Shown one piece after another: positions 34,299-41,559 of a DNA stretch of 41,559 bases; the first letter of the stretch is position 1, and the number at the start of each line of letters is the position of its first letter. A program made the translations under genes and the position numbers. This DNA is from Clostridiales bacterium (GTDB lineage: Bacteria; Bacillota; Clostridia; Christensenellales; Aristaeellaceae), in the NCBI GenBank assembly GCA_015056315.1, contig SVGN01000022.1:1-41559 (forward strand). The letters run 5' to 3'. Under the pieces are notes generated by a model. That model was given only the letters and a program-made list of their open reading frames with translations. It was not told the origin of the DNA and did no database searches.

Positions 34299-35465
34299 TT
34301 ATTCGGCACATACGTCCTTAATGGCATTCACCGCGCGCTCCAGCACATCCATGGGGATGTTCAGCGCAGGCAGCAGACGCACCTTGTCTTTGGCGGTAAG
34401 GCACAATACGCCTTTTTCCATCAGTGCTTTGAGCACCTCGCCGGCGGGCTTCTCGGTCTTGATGCCCACCATCAGGCCCATACCGGTAATGCCGGTGATG
34501 CCCTTGGCACCCTCCAGCTGCTCACGGATGTACTCAGCCTTCCGGCGCACCTCTGCCAGCAGCTTATCATCGATGCGCTTCAAAATGCTCAGCGCACCGG
34601 CGCAGCACACCGGGTTGCCGCCGAAGGTGGAGCCGTGGTCGCCAAAGCCCAGCACATTTTCCACCTTTTGGCTCATCAGCGCAGCGCCCAGGGGCAGACC
34701 GCCGCCCAGGCCCTTGGCAGTGGAGAGCGCATCCGGCTGAACACCGTAGTTCATATAGGCATACAGCTGACCGGTGCGGCCGTTGCCGGTCTGCACCTCA
34801 TCCACCATGAAGAGGATATCCTCCTCCTTGCAGAAAGCCGCCAGACCCTTGACAAAATCCTGCTCCATCGCGATGACGCCGCCCTCGCCCTGCACGCACT
34901 CGATCAGGATGGCAGCGGCCTTCTCCTGCTTTGCCAAAGCCTTGATGCCCTCCAGATCGCCCGCCTCGCCATGCACGAAGCCGGGGGTCAGGGGCTGGAA
35001 CAGCTCATGGTAGTGCTCCTGACCGGTGGCGGAAAGGGTGGTGAGGGTACGGCCATGGAAGCTGTTCTTCAGTGTGACGATGGTGCTGTACTCCGGGCCC
35101 TTCTTCTCGGCTGCGTACTTGCGCGCCACCTTGATGAGACACTCATTGGCCTCTGCGCCGGAGTTGGCAAAGAACACCTTGGCCATGCCGGTGCGGGTGC
35201 ACAGCTCCCGGGCCAGCAGGGCGCAGGGCTCGGTGTAGTACAGGTTGGACATATGCTGCACCTTGGCCAGCTGTGCCGCGGCGGCAGCCACCCACTCCTC
35301 ATCGGCGATGCCAAAGGCAGTAACGCCGATGCCGGAGCCCATATCGATGTACTCCTTGCCGTTTTCGTCATATACCAGAGAGCCCTTGCCGCTTACGATC
35401 TCCACCGGGAAGCGGTTATAGGTGCCGGCTACATACTGCTTATCGATCTGCTGAAGGTTGCTCAT
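34299..35465 (-). CDS. argD: Acetylornithine aminotransferase
   Basis: A 388-residue class III PLP aminotransferase converting N-acetylglutamate semialdehyde to N-acetylornithine. Markers are FANSGAEANE near residue 99-108, the VDEVQTGNGRTG block near 221-232 and the PLP lysine Lys251 in STAKGLGGGLPLG. Its ATG overlaps the argB stop by four bases (ATGA), so translation is coupled. Confidence 0.97.
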   Translation of the reverse strand: MSNLQQIDKQYVAGTYNRFPVEIVSGKGSLVYDENGKEYIDMGSGIGVTAFGIADEEWVAAAAAQLAKVQHMSNLYYTEPCALLARELCTRTGMAKVFFANSGAEANECLIKVARKYAAEKKGPEYSTIVTLKNSFHGRTLTTLSATGQEHYHELFQPLTPGFVHGEAGDLEGIKALAKQEKAAAILIECVQGEGGVIAMEQDFVKGLAAFCKEEDILFMVDEVQTGNGRTGQLYAYMNYGVQPDALSTAKGLGGGLPLGAALMSQKVENVLGFGDHGSTFGGNPVCCAGALSILKRIDDKLLAEVRRKAEYIREQLEGAKGITGITGMGLMVGIKTEKPAGEVLKALMEKGVLCLTAKDKVRLLPALNIPMDVLERAVNAIKDVCAE

Positions 35466-36337
35466 TGGTTCTCCTCCCCCATCACCATGGTGCCCGCGCC
35501 CTCGTCGGTCAGGATCTCCATCAGAATGGAGTGGGGCACGCGGCCATCCATGATGACCACATTCTTTACGCCCTTATGGATGGCTTCGATGCAGCAATTC
35601 ACCTTGGGGATCATGCCGCCGTTGATGATGCCTTCCTCAAAGAGCTTTTCGGCTTCGCTGAGAGTCACATTGGGGATGAGCGTGGTGGGGTCGTCCTTAT
35701 CCCGGAGGATGCCTGCCACGTCGGTCATCATGATGAGGCGCTCCGCATTCAGCGCACCGGCGATGTAGGCTGCGGCGGTATCGCCGTTGATGTTGTAGGC
35801 ATTGCCCTGTCGGTCGCAGCCGATGGTGGAGACAACGGGGATGTAGCCCTTCTCCAAAAGATCCACCACGGGACGGATATGGATCTTGGTGATATCGCCC
35901 ACATAGCCCAGCCGCTCGTCCTTGGGCTGAGACTCGATGAGGCGGCCATCCATACCGGAGATGCCCATGGCCTTGCCGCCCTTCATCTCCAGCAGGTTGA
36001 CCAGGGTCTTGTTCACCTTGCCCGCCAGCACCATCTGCACGATATCCATGGTCTCCTTGTCGGTAACGCGGAGGCCATCCACAAACTCGGGCTTCTTGCC
36101 CATCAGCTTCATCAGGTCGCTGATCTCGGGGCCGCCGCCGTGCACCAGCACGATCTTGACACCGATCAGCCACAGGAGCACGATATCCTCCATCACCTGC
36201 TGCTTCAGCTGTTCGTTGATCATGGCATTGCCGCCGTACTTGACCACCACGATCTTGTTGTTGTAGCGCTTGATGTAGGGCAGAGCGGCGGTGAGCACCT
36301 CTGCCCGCTGGGCGTTGGTAAATTCACAATGGATCAT
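35462..36337 (-). CDS. argB: Acetylglutamate kinase
   Basis: A 291-residue N-acetylglutamate kinase. The phosphate-binding glycine motifs KYGGNAM (34-40) and HGGGPEI are present. About 28 residues, probably forming a helix (NAQRAEVLTAALPYI), precede the first strand. This N-terminal helix is the hallmark of hexameric, arginine-inhibited kinases such as the Thermotoga and Pseudomonas enzymes. That fits a cyclic pathway where ArgB, not ArgA, is the feedback target. Spacing to argJ is 18 bases. Confidence 0.97.
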   Translation of the reverse strand: MIHCEFTNAQRAEVLTAALPYIKRYNNKIVVVKYGGNAMINEQLKQQVMEDIVLLWLIGVKIVLVHGGGPEISDLMKLMGKKPEFVDGLRVTDKETMDIVQMVLAGKVNKTLVNLLEMKGGKAMGISGMDGRLIESQPKDERLGYVGDITKIHIRPVVDLLEKGYIPVVSTIGCDRQGNAYNINGDTAAAYIAGALNAERLIMMTDVAGILRDKDDPTTLIPNVTLSEAEKLFEEGIINGGMIPKVNCCIEAIHKGVKNVVIMDGRVPHSILMEILTDEGAGTMVMGEENQ

Positions 36338-36355
36338 CTTGGCTCTCTCCTTTCA

Positions 36356-37570
36356 TCAGGTGCGGTAATCGCCGTTGATCTTTACATAGTCGTAGGTCAG
36401 GTCGCAGCCCCAGGCGGTGGCGGCGCAATCGCCCTCGCCAAGGGAGACCAGGATCTCGATCTCCTTCTCCAGAAGGATCTCCTTGGCGATCTCCTCGGAG
36501 AAATCGATGCCTGCGCCATCCTTGCAGACGGGGATCTCGCCCTTGGCAGAGCGGAAGGCCACATCCACCTTGCTCACATCCACCTTGGCACCGCTGTAGC
36601 CGATGGCGCACAGGATGCGGCCCCAGTTGGCATCGGCACCGAACATGGCAGCCTTTACCAGGCTGGAGCAGATAACGCTCTTGGCGGCGGTGCGGGCCAC
36701 CTCCATGCTGTCTGCGCCGGTAACGCTGCACTCGATAAGGCGGGTAGCGCCCTCACCGTCTCCGGCGATCATGCGGCACAGCTGCATGGTAACGGTGTTC
36801 AGCGCCTTCATAAAGGTGGCGAAATCTTCGTTTTCTTCGGTGATCTCCTTGTTGCCCGCCAGGCCGTTGGCCAGCAGGGTGACCATATCGTTGGTGGAGG
36901 TGTCGCCATCCACGCTGGTCATGTTGAAGGTATCCTGCACATCGATGCGCAGCGCCTTCTGGATCATCCCGGCAGAGATGGCCGCATCGGTGGTGATGAA
37001 CACCAGCATGGTGGCCATGTTGGGGTGGATCATACCGCTGCCCTTGGCCATACCGCCCATGCGGCACAGCTTGCCATCCAGCTCAAACTCCACGGCCACC
37101 TGCTTATCCACGGTGTCGGTGGTCATGATGGCCTTGGCAGCTGCATCGGCACCCTCAGCAGAGAGCCCGGCGGCCAGCTGGGGCAGACCGGCCTCGATGG
37201 GGGCCAGGTTCAGCCGCTGACCGATCACGCCGGTGGAGGCCACCACCACATCCTCGGCAGCGATGCCCAGCTGCTCGGCAGCCAGCTTGCTCATCTTTTC
37301 GGCGATCTCGATGCCATCGGCATTGCAGGTGTTGGCGTTGCCGCTGTTGCAGATCACCGCCTGCGCCTTGCCATTGGCAAGGTGGGCCTTGGTCACCAGC
37401 AGGGGCGCGCCCTTGACCAGGTTGGTGGTGTAGATGGCGGCAGCGTTGGCGGGTACGCGGCTGAGCACCAGCGCCAGGTCTGCCTTGGTGGTATTCTTGC
37501 GGATGCCGCAATGGATGCCGTTAGCGGTAAAGCCCTGTGCGGCGCAAACGCCGCCGTTGATCTGCTGCAT
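36356..37570 (-). CDS. argJ: Ornithine acetyltransferase / glutamate N-acetyltransferase
   Basis: A 404-residue ArgJ that moves the acetyl group from acetylornithine to glutamate, recycling it. It is an N-terminal-nucleophile enzyme: the self-cleavage site lies in HPNMATML, with Thr187 becoming the N-terminus of the beta chain. The oxyanion-hole segment STGVIGQRL (112-120) is present. Whether it also uses acetyl-CoA (bifunctional type) cannot be decided from sequence. The C-terminus ends KINGDYRT as is usual. Confidence 0.97.
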   Translation of the reverse strand: MQQINGGVCAAQGFTANGIHCGIRKNTTKADLALVLSRVPANAAAIYTTNLVKGAPLLVTKAHLANGKAQAVICNSGNANTCNADGIEIAEKMSKLAAEQLGIAAEDVVVASTGVIGQRLNLAPIEAGLPQLAAGLSAEGADAAAKAIMTTDTVDKQVAVEFELDGKLCRMGGMAKGSGMIHPNMATMLVFITTDAAISAGMIQKALRIDVQDTFNMTSVDGDTSTNDMVTLLANGLAGNKEITEENEDFATFMKALNTVTMQLCRMIAGDGEGATRLIECSVTGADSMEVARTAAKSVICSSLVKAAMFGADANWGRILCAIGYSGAKVDVSKVDVAFRSAKGEIPVCKDGAGIDFSEEIAKEILLEKEIEILVSLGEGDCAATAWGCDLTYDYVKINGDYRT

Positions 37571-37587
37571 AGTCGTATTTCCCTCCG

Positions 37588-38511
37588 TTACACATTGAGG
37601 CCCGTGGTCTCATCAAGGCCCAGCATGATGTTCATATTCTGGATGGCTGCACCGGAAGCGCCCTTGCCCAGGTTATCGAACCGGGCCACCAGCAGGAGGC
37701 GCTCCTCGTTGCCAAAGACGGCGATCTCCATATCGTCTCTGCCGGAGAGGGCATTGGCGGAAAGGAAGCCGCCCTCGGCTGCTTCGGCGTTGTAGTGCAC
37801 CATAGCGCTGTGGTAGCAGCTTTCGTAGAGCTGCTTCACATCCTCGGGGGTGCCCTTCAGATCCTTCACAAAGAGGGGCACCACCACCTCCATGCCGCTG
37901 TAGTAATCCGCCACGATGGGGCAGAACACCGGCGTGGTAGAAAGGCCGCAGAGCTTGACCATTTCCTTCAGGTGCTTATGCTGCTGGGTAAGGCCGTACT
38001 GGCGGGGCGCATCCAGCAGCGCATTGCGGCCCTCCTGCTGATAATCGGCGATCATGCCCTTGCCGCCGCCGGAGTAACCGGTCAGCGAGAAGCTCTGCAG
38101 GCCCAGATCGGCTGCAATGAGCCCTTCCCGCACCAGCGGCTCCACCAGCGCCACAAAGCCGCTGGCGTGGCAGCCCGGGTTGGCGACCCTCTTGGCCCCT
38201 GCCAGCGCCTGCCGCTTGCCGGGCAGCTCTGCAAAGCCATAGACCCAGCCCTCGGCGGTGCGGTGCGCGGTGGAGGTATCGATAATGGCCACCTTGCTGC
38301 CCTCCGCCAGCTGTACCGCCTGTATTGCTGCCGCATCCGGCAGGCAGAGGAAGGCGATATCCGCTTCGTGCAGAGCTTCCTTTCGGGCGGAATCTTCCTT
38401 GCGCAGCTCATCGGGCAAAATGATGAGCTGCAGATCGCTGCGGGTCTGCAAACGCTCGTGGATGCGAAGCCCGGTGGTGCCTGCGCTGCCGTCGATAAAC
38501 ACTTTGGTCAT
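37588..38511 (-). CDS. argC: N-acetyl-gamma-glutamyl-phosphate reductase, short type
   Basis: A 307-residue reductase of acetylglutamyl phosphate. This is the short type-2 ArgC, clearly distinct from the 340-350-residue common type. The NAD(P)-binding start is FIDGSAGTTGLRI (5-17), the catalytic Cys114 lies in ANPGCHASGF, and SLTGYSGGGKGM follows. AAAGGAG lies about ten bases before ATG. It is the first gene after the hairpin separating it from argG and 17 bases before argJ. Confidence 0.96.
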   Translation of the reverse strand: MTKVFIDGSAGTTGLRIHERLQTRSDLQLIILPDELRKEDSARKEALHEADIAFLCLPDAAAIQAVQLAEGSKVAIIDTSTAHRTAEGWVYGFAELPGKRQALAGAKRVANPGCHASGFVALVEPLVREGLIAADLGLQSFSLTGYSGGGKGMIADYQQEGRNALLDAPRQYGLTQQHKHLKEMVKLCGLSTTPVFCPIVADYYSGMEVVVPLFVKDLKGTPEDVKQLYESCYHSAMVHYNAEAAEGGFLSANALSGRDDMEIAVFGNEERLLLVARFDNLGKGASGAAIQNMNIMLGLDETTGLNV

Positions 38512-38533
38512 GGCTTTTACTGCTCCTTTTTCG

Positions 38534-38579
38534 AAAACAGCCCCCGGCGCTTCGACCGGCGAAGCGCCGAAGGGCTGTT
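38534..38579 (-). terminator. Hairpin between argG and argC (terminator or attenuator)
   Basis: AACAGCCC/GGGCTGTT outer pairs and GGCGCTTCG/CGAAGCGCC inner pairs form one long, interrupted stem; the minus strand continues with TTTTC. Since no separate argC promoter is evident within the 97-base gap, it may act as a partial terminator. Confidence 0.7.
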
Positions 38580-38608
38580 CATTTTTTGTACTCAGACCGT
38601 TTGACCGA

Positions 38609-39823
38609 TCACTTACCGTCCACGATGGCCTGTACCTTGATGGGCAGACCGAACAGGTTGATGAAGCCTTCGGAATCCTTCTGGTTGTAATCGCTCTCGC
38701 CGAAGGTAGCGATCTCTTCGCTGTAGAGGCTGTAGGGGCTCCACACGCCGGCGTTGATCATATTGCCCTTGTAGAGCTTCAGGCGCACCTTACCGGTAAC
38801 GCGCTCCTGGGTCTTATCCACGAAGGCGCTGAGGGCCTCGCGCAGGGGGGTGAACCACTGGCCGTTGTAGACCAGGTCGGCAAAGGTGATGGCCAGCTTC
38901 TGCTTCTCGTGCAGGGTGAGCTTATCCAGGCAGATGCTCTCCAGCACGCTGTGGGCCTTGTAGAGGATGGTGCCGCCGGGAGTCTCGTACACGCCGCGGC
39001 ACTTCATGCCCACGAGGCGGTTCTCTACGATATCCAGCAGGCCGATGCCGTTGGCGCCGCCGATCTCGTTGAGCTTGAGGATGATCTGCTTGGCGGTCAT
39101 CTTCTCGTCGTTGAGGGCAACAGGCACGCCCTGCTCGAAATCGAGGGTGATGTAGGTGGGCTTGTCGGGAGCCTGGATGGGAGAAACGCCCATCTCCAGG
39201 AAGCCGGGCTTCTCGTACTGGGGCTCGTTGCCGGTGTCTTCCAGGTCGAGGCCCTCGTGGCTCAGGTGCCAGAGGTTCTTATCCTTGGAGTAGTTGGTCT
39301 CGCGGTTGATCTTGAGGGGAATGTTGTGAGCCTCGGCGTAGTCGATCTCTTCTTCGCGGGACTTGATATCCCACTCACGCCAGGGAGCGATGATGGGCAT
39401 GTTGGGCGCAAAGTGCTTGATGGCCAGTTCAAAACGCACCTGGTCGTTGCCCTTGCCGGTGCAGCCGTGCACGATGGCGTCTGCGCCTTCCTTGAGGGCG
39501 ATCTCCACCAGGCCCTTGGCGATGCAGGGACGGGCGTGGCTGGTGCCCAACAGGTACTCTTCGTAGACAGCGCCGGCCTTCATGGTGGGAATGATGTAAT
39601 CGTTTACATATTCCTCGGTCAGATCCAGCACATAGAGCTTGGAAGCGCCGGTGGCCAGCGCCTTCTCCTCCAGGCCCTCCAGCTCGTCGGCCTGGCCGAC
39701 GTTACCGGAAACGGCGATCACTTCGCAATTATTGTAATTCTCCTTCAGCCACGGAATGATGATGGAAGTATCCAGACCGCCGGAGTAAGCAAGCACAACT
39801 TTTTTGATCTGATCCTTGTTCAT
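38609..39823 (-). CDS. argG: Argininosuccinate synthase
   Basis: A 404-residue argininosuccinate synthase joining citrulline and aspartate with ATP. The N-type ATP pyrophosphatase loop AYSGGLDTS (12-20) is intact, as are the THARP (near [10 protein letters not shown]) and [13 protein letters not shown] motifs for citrulline and aspartate binding. GGGAGG is seven bases upstream of ATG. It is promoter-proximal in the arginine cluster; argH is not in the window, so its product must be processed by an enzyme encoded elsewhere. Confidence 0.98.
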   Translation of the reverse strand: MNKDQIKKVVLAYSGGLDTSIIIPWLKENYNNCEVIAVSGNVGQADELEGLEEKALATGASKLYVLDLTEEYVNDYIIPTMKAGAVYEEYLLGTSHARPCIAKGLVEIALKEGADAIVHGCTGKGNDQVRFELAIKHFAPNMPIIAPWREWDIKSREEEIDYAEAHNIPLKINRETNYSKDKNLWHLSHEGLDLEDTGNEPQYEKPGFLEMGVSPIQAPDKPTYITLDFEQGVPVALNDEKMTAKQIILKLNEIGGANGIGLLDIVENRLVGMKCRGVYETPGGTILYKAHSVLESICLDKLTLHEKQKLAITFADLVYNGQWFTPLREALSAFVDKTQERVTGKVRLKLYKGNMINAGVWSPYSLYSEEIATFGESDYNQKDSEGFINLFGLPIKVQAIVDGK

Positions 39824-39868
39824 AAAAAGGCCTCCCGAAAAACGTTAGTAATCATTGGAACGCGCATA

Positions 39869-39897
39869 ATTATACATCCCTCAGGGATGGTTGTCAA
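39869..39897 (-). promoter_or_regulatory. argG promoter with palindrome in the spacer
   Basis: Minus strand TTGACA (39892-39897), 17-base spacer, TATAAT (39869-39874), both perfect. The spacer contains the palindrome CATCCCT-C-AGGGATG (39875-39889), seven bases per arm, directly abutting the -10. It does not resemble the AT-rich ARG box. Confidence 0.85.
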
Positions 39898-40012
39898 TGG
39901 TTTTGAAAAAGTTTTTTCGTGCAAATTGTACCTTGAATGTATCCCATTTCGCCCGTATCGGCAGCAGTCCCGGTTTATGCATCGGTCAACATTTTATGCA
40001 TTCGCGTGAATA
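39898..40012. other. Gene-free spacer between argG and GH5 promoters
   Basis: No gene or stable hairpin was found. TTTATGCAT occurs twice with a 19-base period (39974-39982 and 39993-40001), and ATTC-GCGT-GAAT follows. These could be half-sites for a regulator such as ArgR, but the match to known ARG boxes is poor. Confidence 0.3.
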
Positions 40013-40027
40013 ATGCAACGGTTGCAT
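40013..40027. promoter_or_regulatory. 15-bp palindrome, candidate operator
   Basis: ATGCAAC-G-GTTGCAT, seven-base perfect arms around a single G, about 60 bases upstream of the GH5 -35. Confidence 0.5.
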
Positions 40028-40049
40028 ACCCATAAAGCCGCCCGACGGG

Positions 40050-40069
40050 TTGCGAAAACGTTGCCGCAA
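40050..40069. promoter_or_regulatory. LacI-type dyad upstream of GH5 promoter
   Basis: A 20-base dyad with arms TTGCG/CGCAA and centre AACGTT; eight of ten position pairs are symmetric. The central CG is characteristic of LacI/CcpA-family operators, and it lies 18 bases upstream of the -35. Catabolite or cellodextrin control of the cellulase is a reasonable inference. Confidence 0.5.
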
Positions 40070-40087
40070 TTTGTTGCAGCACAGCGA

Positions 40088-40116
40088 TTGACACCCCTTT
40101 GCCCATACAGTATAAT
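40088..40116 (+). promoter_or_regulatory. GH5 promoter, perfect consensus
   Basis: TTGACA (40088-40093), 17-base spacer, TATAAT (40111-40116); leader of about 90 bases. Confidence 0.87.
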
Positions 40117-40211
40117 GCAAGAATAAGTATCGGGAGGCGCTGCATTTATACATTCTTCATGCATGCCCCGCCCCATATCTCAGTGATGAATATCCGGGAG
40201 GAACTATAACC

Positions 40212-41402
40212 ATGCGCAAACTCATCTGCCTTATGCTCGCCCTGCTGCTTCCGGTGCTGCCCCTTGCAGCAATGGCCGAAGAAGCCACCGTGCCCACCGT
40301 GGAGAACGTTCTCAAGCTCAACATACCGGGCAGCGAAGCCCTGCGCTTCGTAAGCCAGATCAAGGTGGGCTGGAACCTGGGCAACACCTTCGATGCCCAC
40401 AAGGGCAACAACTCCGGCGATGAAATGGCCCTGGAGAAGTACTGGTGCGGCATCTACACCACCCCCGAAATGATCCAGGCCCTCAAGGATGCGGGCTTCA
40501 ACGCCATCCGTATCCCTGTGTCCTGGCACAACCATGTGGATCAAGACTTCAACATCAGCGAGAAATGGCTCAGCCGCGTGCAGGAGGTGGTGGATTACGC
40601 CATCAGCCGCGATATGTTCGTCATTCTCAATATCCACCACGATACCGATAAGAAATTCGTCTACCCGGACAGCGCCCACTACGAGCAGTCCGAGCGGTTC
40701 ATCACCAGCATCTGGCAGCAGGTGTCCGAGCGCTTCAAGGAGTACGACAACAAGCTGATCTTTGAATGCATCAACGAGACCCGTCTGGCAGGCACCAATG
40801 TGGAATGGTGGTTCAACACCGCCGACCCCCGCATCGTGGATGCCGCCGATTGCATCAACCGCCTGAATCAGGCCTTCGTGAACACCGTGCGTGCCACCGG
40901 CGGCAGCAATACCGACCGCTACTTGATGGTCTCCGGCTACGCCGCCTCCCCCGACGGCACCAAGACCGATTACTTCACCCTGCCCACCGACACGGCGGAG
41001 AACAAGCTGATCGTATCCGTACACGCCTACACCCCCTACTCCTTTGCGCTGGAGATGCCCGGCACAGATACCTTCCTTCTGGAGACCCAGAGCGATTTCG
41101 GCGAGATCTGCACCTTTATGAACCAGCTCTACACCCGCTATGTGAGCAAGGGCATCCCGGTGATCATCGGCGAGTTTGGCGCTTTGAACAAGGATAACCT
41201 GCAGGATCGCGTCAACTTTACCGCCTACTATGTGGCCAACGCCACCGCCCGCGGCATGCCCTGCTTCTGGTGGGATAACAACCACTTCAAGGGCAACGGC
41301 GAGCGCTTCGGTCTGCTGGACCGCAAGACCTGCACCTTCCCCGATACCGCCATCGTGGATGCGCTGATGCAGTACAGCGGCATCACCTCCTTTGCGGAGT
41401 AA
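40212..41402 (+). CDS. Secreted GH5 endoglucanase
   Basis: A 396-residue glycoside hydrolase family 5 enzyme, probably of the GH5_4 type (endo-beta-1,4-glucanase or xyloglucanase). A signal peptide spans residues 1-22 (MRKL, a leucine-rich core, then AMA before EEA). GWNLGNTFDA (53-62), GFNAIRIPVSW (95-105), IHHD (141-144), acid/base Glu189 in ECINET and nucleophile Glu321 in IIGEFGA are all present. There is no dockerin, binding module or anchor, so the enzyme is released. GGGAGG lies about ten bases before ATG. It is preceded by a strong promoter and candidate operators and followed closely by an insertion sequence. Confidence 0.93.
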   Translation: MRKLICLMLALLLPVLPLAAMAEEATVPTVENVLKLNIPGSEALRFVSQIKVGWNLGNTFDAHKGNNSGDEMALEKYWCGIYTTPEMIQALKDAGFNAIRIPVSWHNHVDQDFNISEKWLSRVQEVVDYAISRDMFVILNIHHDTDKKFVYPDSAHYEQSERFITSIWQQVSERFKEYDNKLIFECINETRLAGTNVEWWFNTADPRIVDAADCINRLNQAFVNTVRATGGSNTDRYLMVSGYAASPDGTKTDYFTLPTDTAENKLIVSVHAYTPYSFALEMPGTDTFLLETQSDFGEICTFMNQLYTRYVSKGIPVIIGEFGALNKDNLQDRVNFTAYYVANATARGMPCFWWDNNHFKGNGERFGLLDRKTCTFPDTAIVDALMQYSGITSFAE

Positions 41403-41433
41403 AACGACGATCAACGAAAGCCCGCCCGCAGTT

Positions 41434-41559
41434 GGACAGTATCCCAATTGTCAGACAGAAAAAAGAAAAGACCTGAAGTAGAATAAGAACAGTTTACGCG
41501 GCCTTGCTCCTGATTTCAATAGGAGTAAGGCCGTTTTTGAGCGAAATACGCTCAAAATT
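41434..41559 (-). mobile_element. IS3-family insertion sequence, right end only
   Basis: A likely terminal repeat begins at TGGACAGTATCCC (41434 onwards), starting with TG as IS3 ends do, and a transposase C-terminus follows on the minus strand. The rest lies outside the window. It starts about 30 bases after the GH5 stop, and no GH5 terminator is seen in between. The boundary is inferred. Confidence 0.65.
41494..41559 (-). CDS. IS3-family transposase OrfB, C-terminal 21 residues
   Basis: The minus-strand frame entering at the window edge reads NFERISLKNGLTPIEIR and then SKAA before TAA. The pattern ERISLKNGLTPIE(I/F)R is the usual C-terminus of IS3/IS150-group integrase-type transposases (Firmicutes versions). 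The DDE domain is outside the window. Confidence 0.8.
   Translation of the reverse strand, partial: NFERISLKNGLTPIEIRSKAA

Noticed and set aside
39898-40027. Classical ARG boxes upstream of argG
   Set aside because: GAAT and ATTC half-sites occur but in the wrong relative orientation and spacing for a convincing ArgR site.
1-41559. CRISPR array, tRNA, rRNA, integrase, or toxin-antitoxin genes
   Set aside because: I looked for regularly spaced repeats, cloverleaf-like segments and typical small gene pairs on both strands and found none that hold up.

Overview
The window is high-GC chromosomal DNA from a low-motility, fibre-associated member of the Clostridia (Firmicutes), most likely an Oscillospiraceae/Ruminococcaceae-type gut bacterium. 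This rests on RNase J, a YerB/DUF3048 protein, PepV, the DUF512-der pair, strong AGGAGG ribosome binding sites with frequent GTG/TTG starts, consensus TTGACA-17-TATAAT promoters, and intergenic hairpin repeats of the kind common in that group. No rRNA, tRNA, CRISPR array, prophage or plasmid replication genes were seen. The genus call is inference.

Layout. 1-5.9 kb: rpoB (minus strand, C-terminus cut off by the window edge) diverges from an RseC-like membrane protein and RNase J. 5.9-11.1 kb: a tightly packed, partly overlapping minus-strand operon (membrane protein, RsuA-type pseudouridine synthase, RsmC-type methyltransferase, PatB/MalY aminotransferase, PepV dipeptidase). 11.1-15.3 kb: a secreted DUF3048 protein diverges from a PDZ/radical-SAM DUF512 protein that overlaps der by one base. 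15.3-17.4 kb: lipase-like hydrolase, HAD phosphatase and GNAT acetyltransferase on the minus strand. 17.5-20.6 kb: three M42 metallo-aminopeptidase paralogues in one operon. 20.9-24.8 kb: a double zinc-ribbon membrane protein (plus) convergent with a large GH9 glycosidase that has no signal peptide (minus).

25.0-31.3 kb: a plus-strand operon of an AEC-family transporter, a Nudix hydrolase, a free-standing methionine synthase reactivation-like protein, a MetH core, and a fused homocysteine methyltransferase/methylenetetrahydrofolate reductase; together the last three make and methylate with 5-methyl-THF to form methionine. 31.3-32.2 kb: an AT-rich orphan gene with its own consensus promoter, visibly different in composition from everything around it, running into a GNAT gene. 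32.8-33.1 kb: a small ABM-type protein. 33.3-39.8 kb: argG-argC-argJ-argB-argD-argF in transcription order (minus), giving the cyclic (acetyl-recycling) arginine pathway except argH. 40.1-41.4 kb: a secreted GH5 endoglucanase with a LacI-type operator, followed within about 30 bases by the end of an IS3-family element running off the window.

The most noteworthy items are the AT-rich orphan gene at 31381-32184, the split methionine synthase operon, the triple M42 operon, the apparently cytoplasmic GH9 enzyme with an extra N-terminal domain, and several palindromic candidate operators lying in or next to strong promoters (argG, GH5, the 11.1 kb operon). None of these can be shown to be a new system from sequence alone; they are leads.
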